Origin: Alkalicoccus urumqiensis
Lineage (GTDB): Bacteria > Bacillota > Bacilli > Bacillales > Salisediminibacteriaceae
Direction of reading: 5' to 3'
NCBI RefSeq assembly: GCF_002993335.1
Contig: NZ_PVNS01000006.1
Span: 62,001 to 126,000 of the forward strand
DNA: 64,000 bases
In this document: positions 1 to 13,299 of the stretch, piece after piece
Position numbering within the stretch: the first letter of the stretch is position 1
How the letters are laid out: every line of letters starts with the position of its first letter
Made by a program: the position numbers and the translations under genes
Notes under the pieces: generated by a model
Seen by the model: the letters and a program-made list of their open reading frames with translations, nothing else
Database searches by the model: none
What the model was told of the DNA's origin: nothing

Positions 1-318
1 CTTCTTCTCGGAGTGGTGGGGGCAGGCATGTCGTTTATCTTCTATATTTACGGCATCCGGCTGACGACCCCGGCGATTGCTGCGATGACCGCGATGGTTG
101 AACCCGTGACGGCCTCCCTGTTCGGCGTGCTGCTCGGCGACATGCTCTCCCTGTTCCAGCTCGGCGGCATGGCCGTTATCCTGCTCACGGTTGCCGCACT
201 CAGCACCCAGCGCGAAGTACCCGCCGCGGCCGAAGCGCCGGAACCGGAGGAGCTCGCCTATGAATATGAAGCGCTGGAAGACGACGAAGCGGAGGAGCAG
301 CCCTACTCCGGTAGATAA
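1..318 (+). CDS. EamA/DMT-family transporter, C-terminal part
   Basis: The reading frame is open from the first base, so the gene begins upstream of the window. The visible part has two hydrophobic helices with the small-residue pattern of the last EamA repeat (motif AAMTAMVEPVTASLFGVLLG near the start of the fragment), then a charged tail of about 35 residues rich in Glu, Asp and Ala. The family exports small metabolites such as amino acids or nucleotides across the plasma membrane; the substrate cannot be told from this fragment. The very acidic cytoplasmic tail fits a halophile. The GTG at position 13 is internal, not a start. Confidence 0.8.
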   Translation, partial: LLLGVVGAGMSFIFYIYGIRLTTPAIAAMTAMVEPVTASLFGVLLGDMLSLFQLGGMAVILLTVAALSTQREVPAAAEAPEPEELAYEYEALEDDEAEEQPYSGR

Positions 319-467
319 TCTCCATCCCGGCGAACAATCGGAGGAAAACGACGCTTAAATATCCGGCTGTGCTTCCTGGATTCAACGAAAACGGAAGATT
401 TTATGTATCAATAATCAGAAAAGACGAAATCAAAGCGCTTACAGTTGTCCGACAAGTGCAAATTCCT

Positions 468-496
468 TTGCTTATTTCCGCTCCAGGCGTTACACT
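468..496 (+). promoter_or_regulatory. Probable sigma-A promoter of glyA
   Basis: TTGCTT at 468-473 and TACACT at 491-496 are separated by 17 bp, about 40 bp before the glyA start. The -35 box is imperfect. A strong ribosome binding site, AGGAGG at 521-526, follows. Confidence 0.45.
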
Positions 497-535
497 AGAT
501 GGCATGATAGTAAGGATTATAGGAGGTCTACATTC

Positions 536-1801
536 ATGACGACGATGGATAAGCGAACGCTGAGTCACGTACGGGCAAAGGATGCGGATGTTTTTGCAGC
601 AATGGATCAGGAGCTGAAGCGGCAGCAGGACAACATTGAACTGATTGCATCAGAGAACTTTGTTTCCAAGGCAGTAATGGAAGCGCAGGGTTCTGTGTTG
701 ACGAACAAATATGCAGAAGGGTATCCGGCAAAGCGCTATTACGGCGGCTGTGAGCACGTCGACACCGTGGAAAACATCGCGCGCGACCGGGCGAAAGAGC
801 TGTTCGGCGCAGAATACGTCAACGTGCAGCCGCATTCCGGCGCGCAGGCGAACATGGCTGTTTACTTTGCATTTCTTGAGCAGGGCGACACCGTTCTCGG
901 TATGGACCTGGCCCACGGCGGACACCTGACGCACGGCAGCCCGGTGAACTTCAGCGGGAAGCAGTACGAGTTCGTCGGCTACGGCGTCGACGAGGAAACA
1001 GGCATGCTCCAGTACGATCAGGTACGCGAGCTGGCACAGAAGCATCAGCCGAAAATGATCGTTGCCGGTGCAAGCGCCTACCCGCGCGAAATCGACTTTA
1101 AAATCTTCCGTGAGATCGCAGACGAAGTCGGTGCCTACCTTATGGTGGATATGGCCCACATCGCAGGTCTCGTCGCATCCGGCGAGCACATGAATCCGGT
1201 GCCGTATTCGGATTTTGTTACGACGACGACGCACAAAACGCTCCGCGGACCGCGCGGCGGCATGATCCTGACAAAAGAGGAGTACGGCAAAAAGATCGAC
1301 AAGGCGATCTTCCCGGGACTGCAGGGCGGCCCGCTCATGCACGTGATTGCCTCCAAAGCAGTCGCGTTCGGCGAAGCGCTCCAGGACGAGTTCACCGCGT
1401 ACTCCAAGCAGATCCGAGCCAACGCGCGTGCGCTTGCAGCTTCCCTCAATGAAAACGGCATTGATCTCGTTTCCGGCGGCACGGACAACCACCTGCTGCT
1501 GCTCGATCTCCGCAGCCTGAACCTGACTGGGAAAACGGCAGAAAAAGCGCTCGATGAAGTCGGCATTACAACGAACAAAAATGCGATTCCATTCGATCCG
1601 GAAAGCCCGTTCGTCACAAGCGGCATCCGTATCGGCACCGCCGCGGTCACGTCCCGCGGATTCAAGGAGGAGGACCTTAAAGAAGTTGGAAGCATCATCG
1701 CATCGGTGCTGAAGGATCCGGAATCCGAAGAGGTGCTTAAAGAAGCAGCGGAGCGGACAGCGAAGCTGACGAGCGCGCATCCAATGTACACCGACCTATA
1801 A
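536..1801 (+). CDS. glyA: Serine hydroxymethyltransferase
   Basis: Converts serine and tetrahydrofolate to glycine and 5,10-methylene-tetrahydrofolate in the cytoplasm, using PLP. The 421-residue length is normal for the family. The PLP lysine is Lys234 in the motif [14 protein letters not shown], and the N-terminal [20 protein letters not shown] block is the classic GlyA signature. The ATG at 536 has AGGAGG ten bases upstream. The gene precedes upp, as in Bacillus. A G+C-rich hairpin follows the stop (1821-1853), but without a clear T tract, so transcription may run into upp. Confidence 0.98.
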   Translation: MTTMDKRTLSHVRAKDADVFAAMDQELKRQQDNIELIASENFVSKAVMEAQGSVLTNKYAEGYPAKRYYGGCEHVDTVENIARDRAKELFGAEYVNVQPHSGAQANMAVYFAFLEQGDTVLGMDLAHGGHLTHGSPVNFSGKQYEFVGYGVDEETGMLQYDQVRELAQKHQPKMIVAGASAYPREIDFKIFREIADEVGAYLMVDMAHIAGLVASGEHMNPVPYSDFVTTTTHKTLRGPRGGMILTKEEYGKKIDKAIFPGLQGGPLMHVIASKAVAFGEALQDEFTAYSKQIRANARALAASLNENGIDLVSGGTDNHLLLLDLRSLNLTGKTAEKALDEVGITTNKNAIPFDPESPFVTSGIRIGTAAVTSRGFKEEDLKEVGSIIASVLKDPESEEVLKEAAERTAKLTSAHPMYTDL

Positions 1802-1944
1802 TCGTTACACGAACGGGAAAAGGGGCTTTCCGGACTGTGGTCCGGTGAGCCCCGTACGTATGCACAGGCGAATCCGCTCTTGCAGGGAAGAGAAATGCCG
1901 TGTAGAATACGTCAAGGAATAACGACTTCAGGAGCGTGATATGT

Positions 1945-2574
1945 GTGGGAAAAGTATACGTATTTGATCATCCGCTGATTCAGCATAAACTGAGCTATAT
2001 CCGCAACAAAGACACCGGCACGAAAGAGTTCCGCGAGCTGACGAATGAGATCGCAGGTCTTATGGCATTTGAAATTACACGCGAGCTGCCGCTTGAAGAC
2101 GTGAAGGTGCAGACGCCGGTCGCAGAAGCGACGTGCCAGACGATCGCCGGGAAAAAGCTCGGCATCGTACCAATTCTGCGTGCCGGCCTCGGCATGGTTG
2201 ACGGCATGCTGGAACTCGTTCCGGCCGCAAAAGTCGGCCACGTCGGGCTGTACCGCGACCCAGAAACGCTGATGCCGGTTGAATACTACGTGAAGCTGCC
2301 GAAAGACACCGGCGAGCGCGATTTCATCGTCGTCGATCCGATGCTTGCCACCGGCGGCTCCGCGATCGAAGCGATCAACGTCATGAAGAAGCGCGGCGCG
2401 AAAAACATCCGCCTCATGTGCCTCGTCGCAGCTCCTGAAGGCGTCGAAGCCATGCAGGAAGCGCACCCGGATGTCGACATCTACCTGGCTGCACTCGATG
2501 AAAAGCTGAACGAAAAAGGCTATATCGTCCCGGGTCTCGGTGATGCCGGCGACCGCCTTTTCGGAACGAAATAA
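1945..2574 (+). CDS. upp: Uracil phosphoribosyltransferase
   Basis: Salvages uracil by joining it to PRPP to make UMP. The PRPP-binding loop is visible as [12 protein letters not shown], and the C-terminal [13 protein letters not shown] matches the uracil-binding end of Bacillus Upp. I place the start at GTG 1945 (protein begins [10 protein letters not shown]), because AGGAG at 1930-1934 then has a spacing of ten bases and the length is 209 residues, as in B. subtilis. An in-frame GTG at 1936 lies too close to that ribosome binding site. Confidence 0.97.
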   Translation: MGKVYVFDHPLIQHKLSYIRNKDTGTKEFRELTNEIAGLMAFEITRELPLEDVKVQTPVAEATCQTIAGKKLGIVPILRAGLGMVDGMLELVPAAKVGHVGLYRDPETLMPVEYYVKLPKDTGERDFIVVDPMLATGGSAIEAINVMKKRGAKNIRLMCLVAAPEGVEAMQEAHPDVDIYLAALDEKLNEKGYIVPGLGDAGDRLFGTK

Positions 2575-2585
2575 CTGATGTATCC

Positions 2586-2616
2586 GCCGGCAGAGTTTTT
2601 TCTGCCGGCCTTTTTT
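2586..2616 (+). terminator. Rho-independent terminator of upp
   Basis: GCCGGCAGA (2586-2594) pairs with TCTGCCGGC (2601-2609) and is followed by six T. Confidence 0.9.
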
Positions 2617-2809
2617 GAAAACGACGGTTGTAACGGAAATAGAAGGTTCCCGTCCAATAAGGGGGAACGGTGTTTTTCGTTCCGCTGAAGTACATACGGG
2701 CTGAGCCTGACGGAAGACGCGGAAGGAACGTGGTGTTTTGCGGGAGTGTTGTTGCCGGCGGGATACCGGATTGGTAGAATGAGTGGCAGTGAGATTGGAG
2801 GAGATTGTG

Positions 2810-3955
2810 ATGGCGGAGAAGAAGAAGGTTATGACGATTTTCGGGACGCGGCCGGAGGCGATTAAGATGTGTCCGCTTGTTCTGGAGCTGGAGAAGCGGG
2901 AGGATATTGAGTCGATTGTGGCGGTGACCGGGCAGCACCGGGAAATGCTGGATCAGGTGCTTGATATTTTTGGTGTGACGCCGGATGAGGATTTGAATAT
3001 TATGCAGGCGCGCCAGACGTTGACGGATGTGACGACGCGTGCGCTGGAGGGGCTCGATGAGGCGATGAAGCGTCTGGAGCCGGATATGGTGCTGGTGCAT
3101 GGGGATACGACGACGACGTTTGTGGCGTCGCTTGCGGCGTACTATAACCAGATTGCGGTCGGCCACGTGGAGGCGGGGCTCCGCACGTGGAATAAGTATT
3201 CGCCGTTTCCGGAGGAGATGAACCGGCAGCTGACGGGTGTGATCAGTGACCTTCATTTTGCGCCGACGAACAAGGCGGAGGAGAATCTGCTGGCGGAGGG
3301 CAAGACGAAGGAAGCGATTTTCGTGACGGGAAACACGGCGATCGATGCGCTGCAGACGACGGTGCGGGATGATTATGAGAGTGAGGTGCTGACGCGTCTC
3401 GGGGAGGACCGGCTGCTGCTTGTCACAGCACACCGCCGGGAGAACCTCGGGGAGCCGATGGAGAATATGTTCCGCGCGATCAAGCGTCTCGTGGAGGATT
3501 ATGAGGATGTGCAGGTCGTGTATCCGGTGCATCTGAATCCGGTCGTCCGCGAGCTTGCGGATACGATTTTAGGAGACGATCCGCGCATTCATCTGATCGA
3601 GCCGCTCGGCGTGCGGGATTTCCATAACTTTGCGTCGCGCGCGCATATTATTCTGACGGATTCCGGCGGGGTGCAGGAAGAAGCGCCATCCCTTGGTGTA
3701 CCGGTGCTCGTGCTGCGGGATACAACGGAACGTCCGGAAGGGATTGCCGCCGGCACATTGAAGCTTGCGGGAACGAAAGAGGAAGACATTTACCGCGATG
3801 CGGCGGAGCTGCTCGACGATGATGCAGCGTACAAAGCGATGTCGCGCGCGTCGAACCCATACGGCGACGGTGCCGCCTCCGCGCGTATCGTCGAAGCGAT
3901 CCGCTACTTCTACGGACTGCGGGACGACCGCCCGGACGTGTTCAAAACCGAATAG
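2810..3955 (+). CDS. mnaA: UDP-N-acetylglucosamine 2-epimerase (non-hydrolysing)
   Basis: Interconverts UDP-GlcNAc and UDP-ManNAc, which supplies ManNAc for wall teichoic acid and other surface glycans. It has the family N-terminus TIFGTRPEAIKMCPL and the late block ILTDSGGVQEEAPSLG that binds the UDP moiety. The ATG at 2810 is preceded by GGAGGAG (2797-2803) with ideal spacing; an in-frame GTG at 2783 lies upstream of that site and is rejected. The protein has 381 residues, normal for WecB/MnaA. In B. subtilis mnaA also precedes the atp operon. Codon use changes along the gene: the first 600 bases favour G- and T-ending codons, the last 300 favour C. Confidence 0.96.
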   Translation: MAEKKKVMTIFGTRPEAIKMCPLVLELEKREDIESIVAVTGQHREMLDQVLDIFGVTPDEDLNIMQARQTLTDVTTRALEGLDEAMKRLEPDMVLVHGDTTTTFVASLAAYYNQIAVGHVEAGLRTWNKYSPFPEEMNRQLTGVISDLHFAPTNKAEENLLAEGKTKEAIFVTGNTAIDALQTTVRDDYESEVLTRLGEDRLLLVTAHRRENLGEPMENMFRAIKRLVEDYEDVQVVYPVHLNPVVRELADTILGDDPRIHLIEPLGVRDFHNFASRAHIILTDSGGVQEEAPSLGVPVLVLRDTTERPEGIAAGTLKLAGTKEEDIYRDAAELLDDDAAYKAMSRASNPYGDGAASARIVEAIRYFYGLRDDRPDVFKTE

Positions 3956-4009
3956 AGATACGCGACCGCTTTCGGCTTAAGATGCCGGAAGCGGTTTTTC
4001 CGTTGGGAT

Positions 4010-4738
4010 CGTGCCGCGGACGGCGGATTTTGTGCCACAAAGCAGCAGTTTCGTGCCAGGACCGGAGCCGATCGTGCCACGTAAAAAATATCGTGCCAAA
4101 ATCAGGGGGCGCCGTGCCAGGATGCCGGATTTTCGTGCCAAAACGGAGCACATTCGTGCCACGAACGTAAAACCCGCAATCCACCACCGGCCGTCAGCCC
4201 GCGGCCGGCCATCCACGGGCTCCGGAGCGGGCAGAGGGCTGCGGAGCAGCGGTTATTTGTTTTTACTCGAGAAGCGGCGCGTCATTTCGCGGGCGTTTCG
4301 CGTCAAATCGGGGGAGCGCCGCGTCAAATGAAGAAGCAGCCGCGTCACTTGGAGAGCCGAGTGCGTCATCAGCACGTGCCCGCGTCAAAAACAGCTCCCC
4401 GCGCGTCATTGGCACAGCGTACTGCGTCAAACCAGAGCCGGACCGCGTCAGTGCAAAACCCGAAAAGAAACCGCCGGCCGTCAGCCCGCGGCCGGCCCTG
4501 CACCTGCTCCGGAGCAGGCAGATGGCTGCGCAGCAGCGGTTATTTGGTTTTTGTCTGAAGCAGGCCGCGTCATTCGAGCGGCGCTTCGCATCATTTCCAG
4601 TGCGGACCGCGTCAAAAGGAGGAGCTGCCGCGTCAATTGGAGCACCGATCGCGTCATTGGCTTGCACCCGCGTCAAAAACAGCTCTCTGCGCGTCATTCG
4701 AGCGGCCCATCGCGTCAAACCAGAGCCGTACCGTGTCA
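4010..4738 (+). repeat. Composite array element 1 (type A8, linker, type B9, linker, type B9)
   Basis: The mnaA-atp intergenic region is filled by a patterned element. Type A: GTGCC starts at 4011, 4032, 4053, 4074, 4093, 4114, 4135 and 4156, i.e. steps of 21,21,21,19,21,21,21. Type B: CGTCA starts at 4280, 4301, 4322, 4343, 4364, 4383, 4404, 4425, 4446 and again at 4568, 4589 (CATCA), 4610, 4631, 4652, 4671, 4692, 4713, 4734 (TGTCA); both have steps 21,21,21,21,19,21,21,21. Linkers at 4181-4258 and 4467-4552 carry palindromes such as CCTGCTCCGGAGCAGG and end in GCGGTTATTTG. No gene is evident here. Confidence 0.9.
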
Positions 4739-4928
4739 CCTGTCTGAAACAGACCCCATCGATGAAACCGCCCTCTCCGCTCCATACTCCTTTTCCCGCG
4801 GAAACTCAACTGTTCTGCCCGGGACGAACTTCCCGTACGGATGCTGACAGCGGAAAAACCCTGACAGCACAACCGTTCGGAGCCTGTATCTTCACAAAAA
4901 TTTCATATTTAATTTATCCCAAAATAAA

Positions 4929-4957
4929 CAGACATTTTTCACAATCTTATGTATAAT
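4929..4957 (+). promoter_or_regulatory. Candidate upstream atp promoter
   Basis: CAGACA (4929-4934) and a perfect TATAAT (4952-4957) are spaced by 17 bp. The site lies just after array element 1, about 180 bp before atpZ. Confidence 0.55.
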
Positions 4958-5053
4958 AGGATGCGGAACGGGAAGGGAAACTGGGTGAAAATCCTGTCCG
5001 GAGCAGTTCAGAAATATCCGCGCTGAAACAGTGTTGTTTCCGTTTTCAACTTG

Positions 5054-5082
5054 TTGACACACCCGGGGTCGTGTTGTACGAT
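5054..5082 (+). promoter_or_regulatory. Candidate proximal atp promoter
   Basis: A perfect TTGACA (5054-5059) and TACGAT (5077-5082) are separated by 17 bp, 50 bp before the first atp gene. With the upstream site this would give the operon two sigma-A promoters. Confidence 0.7.
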
Positions 5083-5134
5083 GACTAAGGGTATCGGTGA
5101 ATGGCCCGTAGAGATAAGCAGGGAGTCATGCGGA

Positions 5135-5386
5135 ATGGTTGGAAAGCGAAAGCGGCCGCAGGCCCGGACGGTGTTGAAAGCCTTTGCGCTGATGTCGACG
5201 ATTTCTTCCTATATTATAGGAGCGGTATTGTTCGGCGTATTGCTCGGCGGGTGGCTCGACAACCGGTTCGATACGGCCGGCATCTGGACGGTGGTTCTGC
5301 TGCTGACAGGATTAGGCGCAGCAATGTACGGGATCTATGAAACCGTGCAGCGTTCGACAGGGGACAACAACAATGACGACTCGTGA
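5135..5386 (+). CDS. atpZ: AtpZ-like protein, first gene of the atp operon
   Basis: An 83-residue protein with a basic N-terminus and two membrane helices (approximately residues 20-42 and 48-70). The GWLD motif between the helices is typical of the AtpZ/AtpI family. In alkaliphilic Bacillus pseudofirmus OF4, atpZ heads the atp operon and was linked to magnesium supply for the ATP synthase. I choose ATG 5135, with GGGAG at 5121-5125 upstream; the longer frame has no ribosome binding site. Its 3' end overlaps atpI by 14 bases, which suggests translational coupling. It could instead be annotated as an AtpI-family protein; the two-gene arrangement favours AtpZ. Confidence 0.8.
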   Translation: MVGKRKRPQARTVLKAFALMSTISSYIIGAVLFGVLLGGWLDNRFDTAGIWTVVLLLTGLGAAMYGIYETVQRSTGDNNNDDS

Positions 5387-5741
5387 CATTTTCCGACGGT
5401 ATAGTATTTATACCGCCGTTATTATTGTCCTTTTACTGATCACAGCCATAATAACCGGCTTCTCGACGTTTTTTCTTGGAATGGCGTTCGGCACATTATT
5501 TAGTTTACTGAACTTCGTGAGTACATATTTCCAGATAAAACGGATCAGCAGAACGCAGGAGACAGGAAAGTACAAATTCTCCATCGGCACCGCGGGCAGA
5601 ATGATCATCGTGGTGGCGGCACTGTTCATTGCTCAAGCTTTTCCCCAGTATTTCGATATGACTGGTGTGATTGCCGGTCTGGCAGTTACGTACGTCATCC
5701 TTCTTATCGATCCCATTTTCCACATTAAGCATTTACAGTAA
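5373..5741 (+). CDS. atpI: ATP synthase subunit I
   Basis: A 122-residue protein with four predicted membrane helices, in the usual AtpI position before atpB. AtpI assists assembly of the c-ring in the membrane. The start ATG at 5373 lies inside the end of atpZ, after AGGGG, so translation is probably coupled to the upstream gene. Helix spacing, hydrophobicity and position fit the family. Confidence in the precise function is limited because AtpI proteins diverge strongly. Confidence 0.85.
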   Translation: MTTRDIFRRYSIYTAVIIVLLLITAIITGFSTFFLGMAFGTLFSLLNFVSTYFQIKRISRTQETGKYKFSIGTAGRMIIVVAALFIAQAFPQYFDMTGVIAGLAVTYVILLIDPIFHIKHLQ

Positions 5742-5799
5742 CAGGGTCTTCCATGCGTGGAATCCTCTGTAGTGCATCAAAAGAGAGGTGAATTTACGA

Positions 5800-6525
5800 T
5801 TGGATACTCAATATCTCAAGGTTGACCTGTTTGGTATCCCGTGGTTAACGGTGAACGTACCGAACTTGATCCTGATTACCGTAGCGATGGCGATTGTCTT
5901 CTTTGTCTGCTTCTTTATGGCAAGAAAGATTGAAATGTATCCGACAGGAGCACAGAACGCACTCGAGTACTTAGTGCAGTTCATCAAAAACGTCATCAGC
6001 AGTACGATGGAATGGGAACGGGGCAAAAACTTCTTCATGCTTGGAATCACGCTGATTCTCTACGTGTTTGTCGCCAACATGATGGGGGTTCCGTTTGAAC
6101 TGGCAACCGCCGGAGACCACTACGTCTGGTGGAATTCACCGACATCAAACGCGGTTCTCACCTTGTCCCTTGCGCTGTTCGTCATTGTGCTCACCCACAT
6201 TTACGGCATTAAGCTCAAAGGACCGAAAGAATACGGGAAGGACTGGTTCCGTCCGGTACCGTTTTTAATGCCTTTCAAATTCATTGAGGAATTTTCCAAC
6301 ACGCTCACGCTCGGGATGCGTCTTTATGCGAACATTTACGCAAAGGAAGTTATTCTCGTGATGCTCGTTGGACTTGGAACATCCAGCCTCTTCTGGGCGT
6401 TCGGTGCATTTGTACCGCTTGTCGTCTTTCAGGCATTCAGTGTGTTCATCGGGTCGCTGCAGGCATTTATCTTCTGCATGCTGACGATGGTGTATATGGC
6501 ACACAAAGTAAGCGACGAACATTAA
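5800..6525 (+). CDS. atpB: ATP synthase F0 subunit a
   Basis: Membrane stator subunit that forms the proton half-channels next to the c-ring. The essential arginine is Arg174 in LTLGMRLYANIYAKEV, and Lys182 lies eight residues later. That Lys matches Lys180 of alkaliphilic B. pseudofirmus, where it is needed for ATP synthesis at high pH. The start is TTG 5800: AGAGAGGTG at 5782-5790 then has good spacing, and the protein begins MDTQYLKVDLFGIPW. An in-frame GTG at 5788 overlaps the ribosome binding site. The length, 241 residues, is normal. Confidence 0.97.
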   Translation: MDTQYLKVDLFGIPWLTVNVPNLILITVAMAIVFFVCFFMARKIEMYPTGAQNALEYLVQFIKNVISSTMEWERGKNFFMLGITLILYVFVANMMGVPFELATAGDHYVWWNSPTSNAVLTLSLALFVIVLTHIYGIKLKGPKEYGKDWFRPVPFLMPFKFIEEFSNTLTLGMRLYANIYAKEVILVMLVGLGTSSLFWAFGAFVPLVVFQAFSVFIGSLQAFIFCMLTMVYMAHKVSDEH

Positions 6526-6595
6526 TCACCTTTTTTTGTGAATAAGAGCTCCACTGGAGCGTATTCTTTATACATTACTAAATTTAAATCTTTGA

Positions 6596-6829
<234 letters not shown>

Positions 6830-6936
6830 CTATTACCAACTCTTTTTTCAATGGCGGAGAACGTATGGTATACACTCTTCGCCATTCCTTTTGTAATCAG
6901 GAAGTTTCAGCAGTTTTGTAAAAGGAGGCGAATCAG

Positions 6937-7430
6937 TTGTTTGATATTACAGAAATCGAATGGCTGAATGCAGTCTATCAGATAGCTGCATTCTTCGTTC
7001 TTCTCGTCCTTCTCAAGAAATACGCCTTCGGTCCGGTCATGGACATGATGGAAAAGCGTGAAAAGCACGTTGCAGATCAGATTGCAACCGCCGAGAAAAA
7101 CCGGGAAGAATCGGAAAAATATCTGAAAGAACAGCGTGACGCCGTTCAGGGGGCACGTGAAGAAGCAAAAGAAATCGTTGAAAACTCAAAGAAAATGAGT
7201 GAACAGCAGGCAGCCGATATCGTGAAGAGTGCGCGTCTGGAATCGGACCGCATGAAAGAAGCTGCCAAACAGGAAATTCAGACAGAAAAAGCACAGGCTA
7301 TCTCCGCGCTTCGTGAGCAAGTTTCGACACTTTCTGTCCTCGTGGCAGCCAAAGTCATTGAGAAAGAACTGGATGAACAGGAGCAGGAGCGTCTGATCCA
7401 GGAAACGCTTAGAGAAGTTGGCGACGACCT

Positions 7431-7434
<4 letters not shown>
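6937..7434 (+). CDS. atpF: ATP synthase F0 subunit b
   Basis: Peripheral stalk subunit: one N-terminal membrane helix (about residues 9-28) followed by a long charged coiled-coil reaching up to F1. The 165-residue length is typical. Translation starts at TTG 6937 after AAAGGAGG. The last four bases overlap atpH (ATGA), which indicates coupled translation of the two stalk subunits. Confidence 0.96.
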
Positions 7435-9499
<2,065 letters not shown>

Positions 9500-9529
9500 T
9501 CGAAGCGGGCGGACCGGTAAAGGTGGTGA

Positions 9530-10417
<888 letters not shown>

Positions 10418-10429
10418 GAAGATTTGTGA

Positions 10430-11854
<1,425 letters not shown>

Positions 11855-12058
11855 ACCCACCCCGTGAAGACCTTCCCGGGAAAACAGGCTTCCGCTTAAC
11901 GGACGTCGTTTTCCGGGAGGCACGTCTTCCGGATCCGTGTGGGCGCATGATTTGCGGAGCAGGACGTATCCTGCACGCAGCTGCCTGAGCAGCACAGGGA
12001 AAAACCCGAGCGGGGCCGTCTTACAGACGGCAGTTTCCGTTCGATAGGAGGGTGAACG
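11855..12058 (+). other. Unusually long atpD-atpC spacer
   Basis: 204 bp lie between atpD and atpC, where Bacillus operons usually have about 20-30. No gene fits. The start holds an imperfect inverted repeat (TCCCGGGAAAACAGG against CGTTTTCCGGGA, about 11874-11918) and the end a GCCGTCTTACAGACGGC hairpin (12016-12032), neither followed by a T tract. It also carries the 14-mer GGACGTCGTTTTCC at 11901-11914 that recurs at 30286. Confidence 0.6.
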
Positions 12059-12460
12059 GTGAAGACGATGCAAACCAATGTCGTCACCCCAGACGGCAGC
12101 GTTTTTGATGGCCAGGTTGAAATGGTCAGTGTCAGAACGATCGATGGGGAACTCGGTATTCTCCCGAACCACCTGCCGCTCGTCACACCACTGTCCATCG
12201 GCGCTGTTAGGCTGAAAGAAAGCGGAAATGTCCGTCTCATCGCACTGAGCGGGGGCTTCATGGAAGTCCGCTCTGATGAAGTGAACATTCTTGCTGAATC
12301 AGCTGAGCTGCCATCAGAGATCGACGTAACGCGTGCACGCGCCGCTAAAGAGCGCGCTGAGCGCCGCCTTGAGCAGGCAAAGCAGGACAATATCGATTTC
12401 CGCCGTGCCGAACTCGCCCTGAAACGGGCAGTCAACCGGCTCGATGTCGCGGAAAAATAA
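12059..12460 (+). CDS. atpC: ATP synthase F1 subunit epsilon
   Basis: Regulatory rotor subunit with an N-terminal beta sandwich (residues 1-85, containing the conserved [16 protein letters not shown]) and a C-terminal helical hairpin that can inhibit hydrolysis. It is 133 residues long. Start GTG 12059 has TAGGAGGGTG just upstream. It stands 204 bp after atpD, so its expression could be set separately from the rest of the operon. Confidence 0.96.
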   Translation: MKTMQTNVVTPDGSVFDGQVEMVSVRTIDGELGILPNHLPLVTPLSIGAVRLKESGNVRLIALSGGFMEVRSDEVNILAESAELPSEIDVTRARAAKERAERRLEQAKQDNIDFRRAELALKRAVNRLDVAEK

Positions 12461-12465
12461 GAAAG

Positions 12466-12497
12466 CCCCGTTTGTGTCCAGCGCAGACGGGTTTTTC
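12466..12497 (+). terminator. Terminator of the atp operon
   Basis: CCCGTTTG pairs with CAGACGGG (one G-T pair) and is followed by TTTTTCTT. Confidence 0.85.
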
Positions 12498-12858
12498 TTA
12501 TTCAGCCGCAGAAATAATTAAGACCAGCTCACAAAAAAGTGTAACCTTTTCGGAACCGCTGTCGACTACTATGGTGACGGGCTTTTCCTGCCATAGTTCC
12601 CCAAATATTTCATTTTCGTTACAAAAAAGGGGATTAATCTTTGTTTAAATCGTGAATGTATACGAATAGGGACAATAAGCAGTGAAAACAGCCAGTTATG
12701 TGTGAATATGGGCAAATTTGGCGAAAATGATTCTTTATACCTACGATTTCTCGCGATTATGAGCGATTGTACGGTAGTAAACCTCTTCATTTTTCGTTAA
12801 GATTATCTTTGTGCTCGTCTGTCTAAAGAAGAGCGCATCACACACCGGAGGGGTTTAC
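12498..12858 (+). other. Intergenic region before the DUF1146 gene
   Basis: About 360 bp of A+T-rich DNA with no convincing gene. It presumably carries the promoter of the DUF1146-murA unit, but I see no -35/-10 pair with good spacing. TATACC at 12736 is a weak -10 candidate. Confidence 0.5.
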
Positions 12859-13092
12859 ATGATCGAAGCAGTCGGACAGCAGTCATTATTTAACATTATC
12901 ATCAGTCTGATGGTACTGACCGTTGTCTGGTGGTGCATCCAGTCCTTCCGATTTGATTTGTTTGTTAAAGATCCTGACGGCATCAAAGCCAAAGCACTCA
13001 TGGTACTCGCCGTGATTGCACTCACCGAACTTGTCACCAGCTTTCTTCTGCAATACCTGAACTGGTCGACGACACTCCGGTATTTGTTTTAA
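12859..13092 (+). CDS. ywzB: DUF1146 family membrane protein
   Basis: A 77-residue protein with two membrane helices (approximately residues 10-28 and 47-65). The short motif VWWCIQSFRFDLFVK between the helices is typical of DUF1146/YwzB. The function is unknown. The position between atpC and murA is the same as ywzB in B. subtilis, which supports the assignment. ATG 12859 follows CCGGAGGGG; the longer upstream frame has no ribosome binding site. Confidence 0.82.
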   Translation: MIEAVGQQSLFNIIISLMVLTVVWWCIQSFRFDLFVKDPDGIKAKALMVLAVIALTELVTSFLLQYLNWSTTLRYLF

Positions 13093-13299
13093 AAGTCCCA
13101 TTAAAGGGAAGAACAGGAAACAGAAGAAATGGAAGCTCGTACATAGCATGAAACGGCATCGAGAAATGCGTACGAGGGTTAACAACGATGCATACAATCC
13201 AGCATGAAAAAAGAACACAACGATGTTTCTATTGATAGCACGATAACAGAGATAATGAAAACCAGCTGAAGACGCAGACTGGACACGGAGGTAATAATA

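Noticed and set aside
650-1780. Antisense ORF of 376 codons over glyA
   Set aside because: Shadow of a housekeeping gene; no start signal or family.
1821-1853. Terminator of glyA
   Set aside because: The hairpin GGGGCTTTCCGGAC/GTCCGGTGAGCCCC is strong but lacks a T tract, so termination is uncertain.
4010-4331. Array regions read as genes coding for heptapeptide repeats (for example FVPxxxx or FRAKxxx)
   Set aside because: The 21-bp pitch gives seven-codon periodicity in all frames, but the conserved 19-bp step shifts the frame in the middle of every full array, starts and ribosome binding sites are missing, and spacer bases are not kept as codons.
4010-4738. CRISPR array
   Set aside because: The repeated unit is only 6-7 bases, the spacers are about 14 bases and partly shared between arrays, and no cas genes are present.
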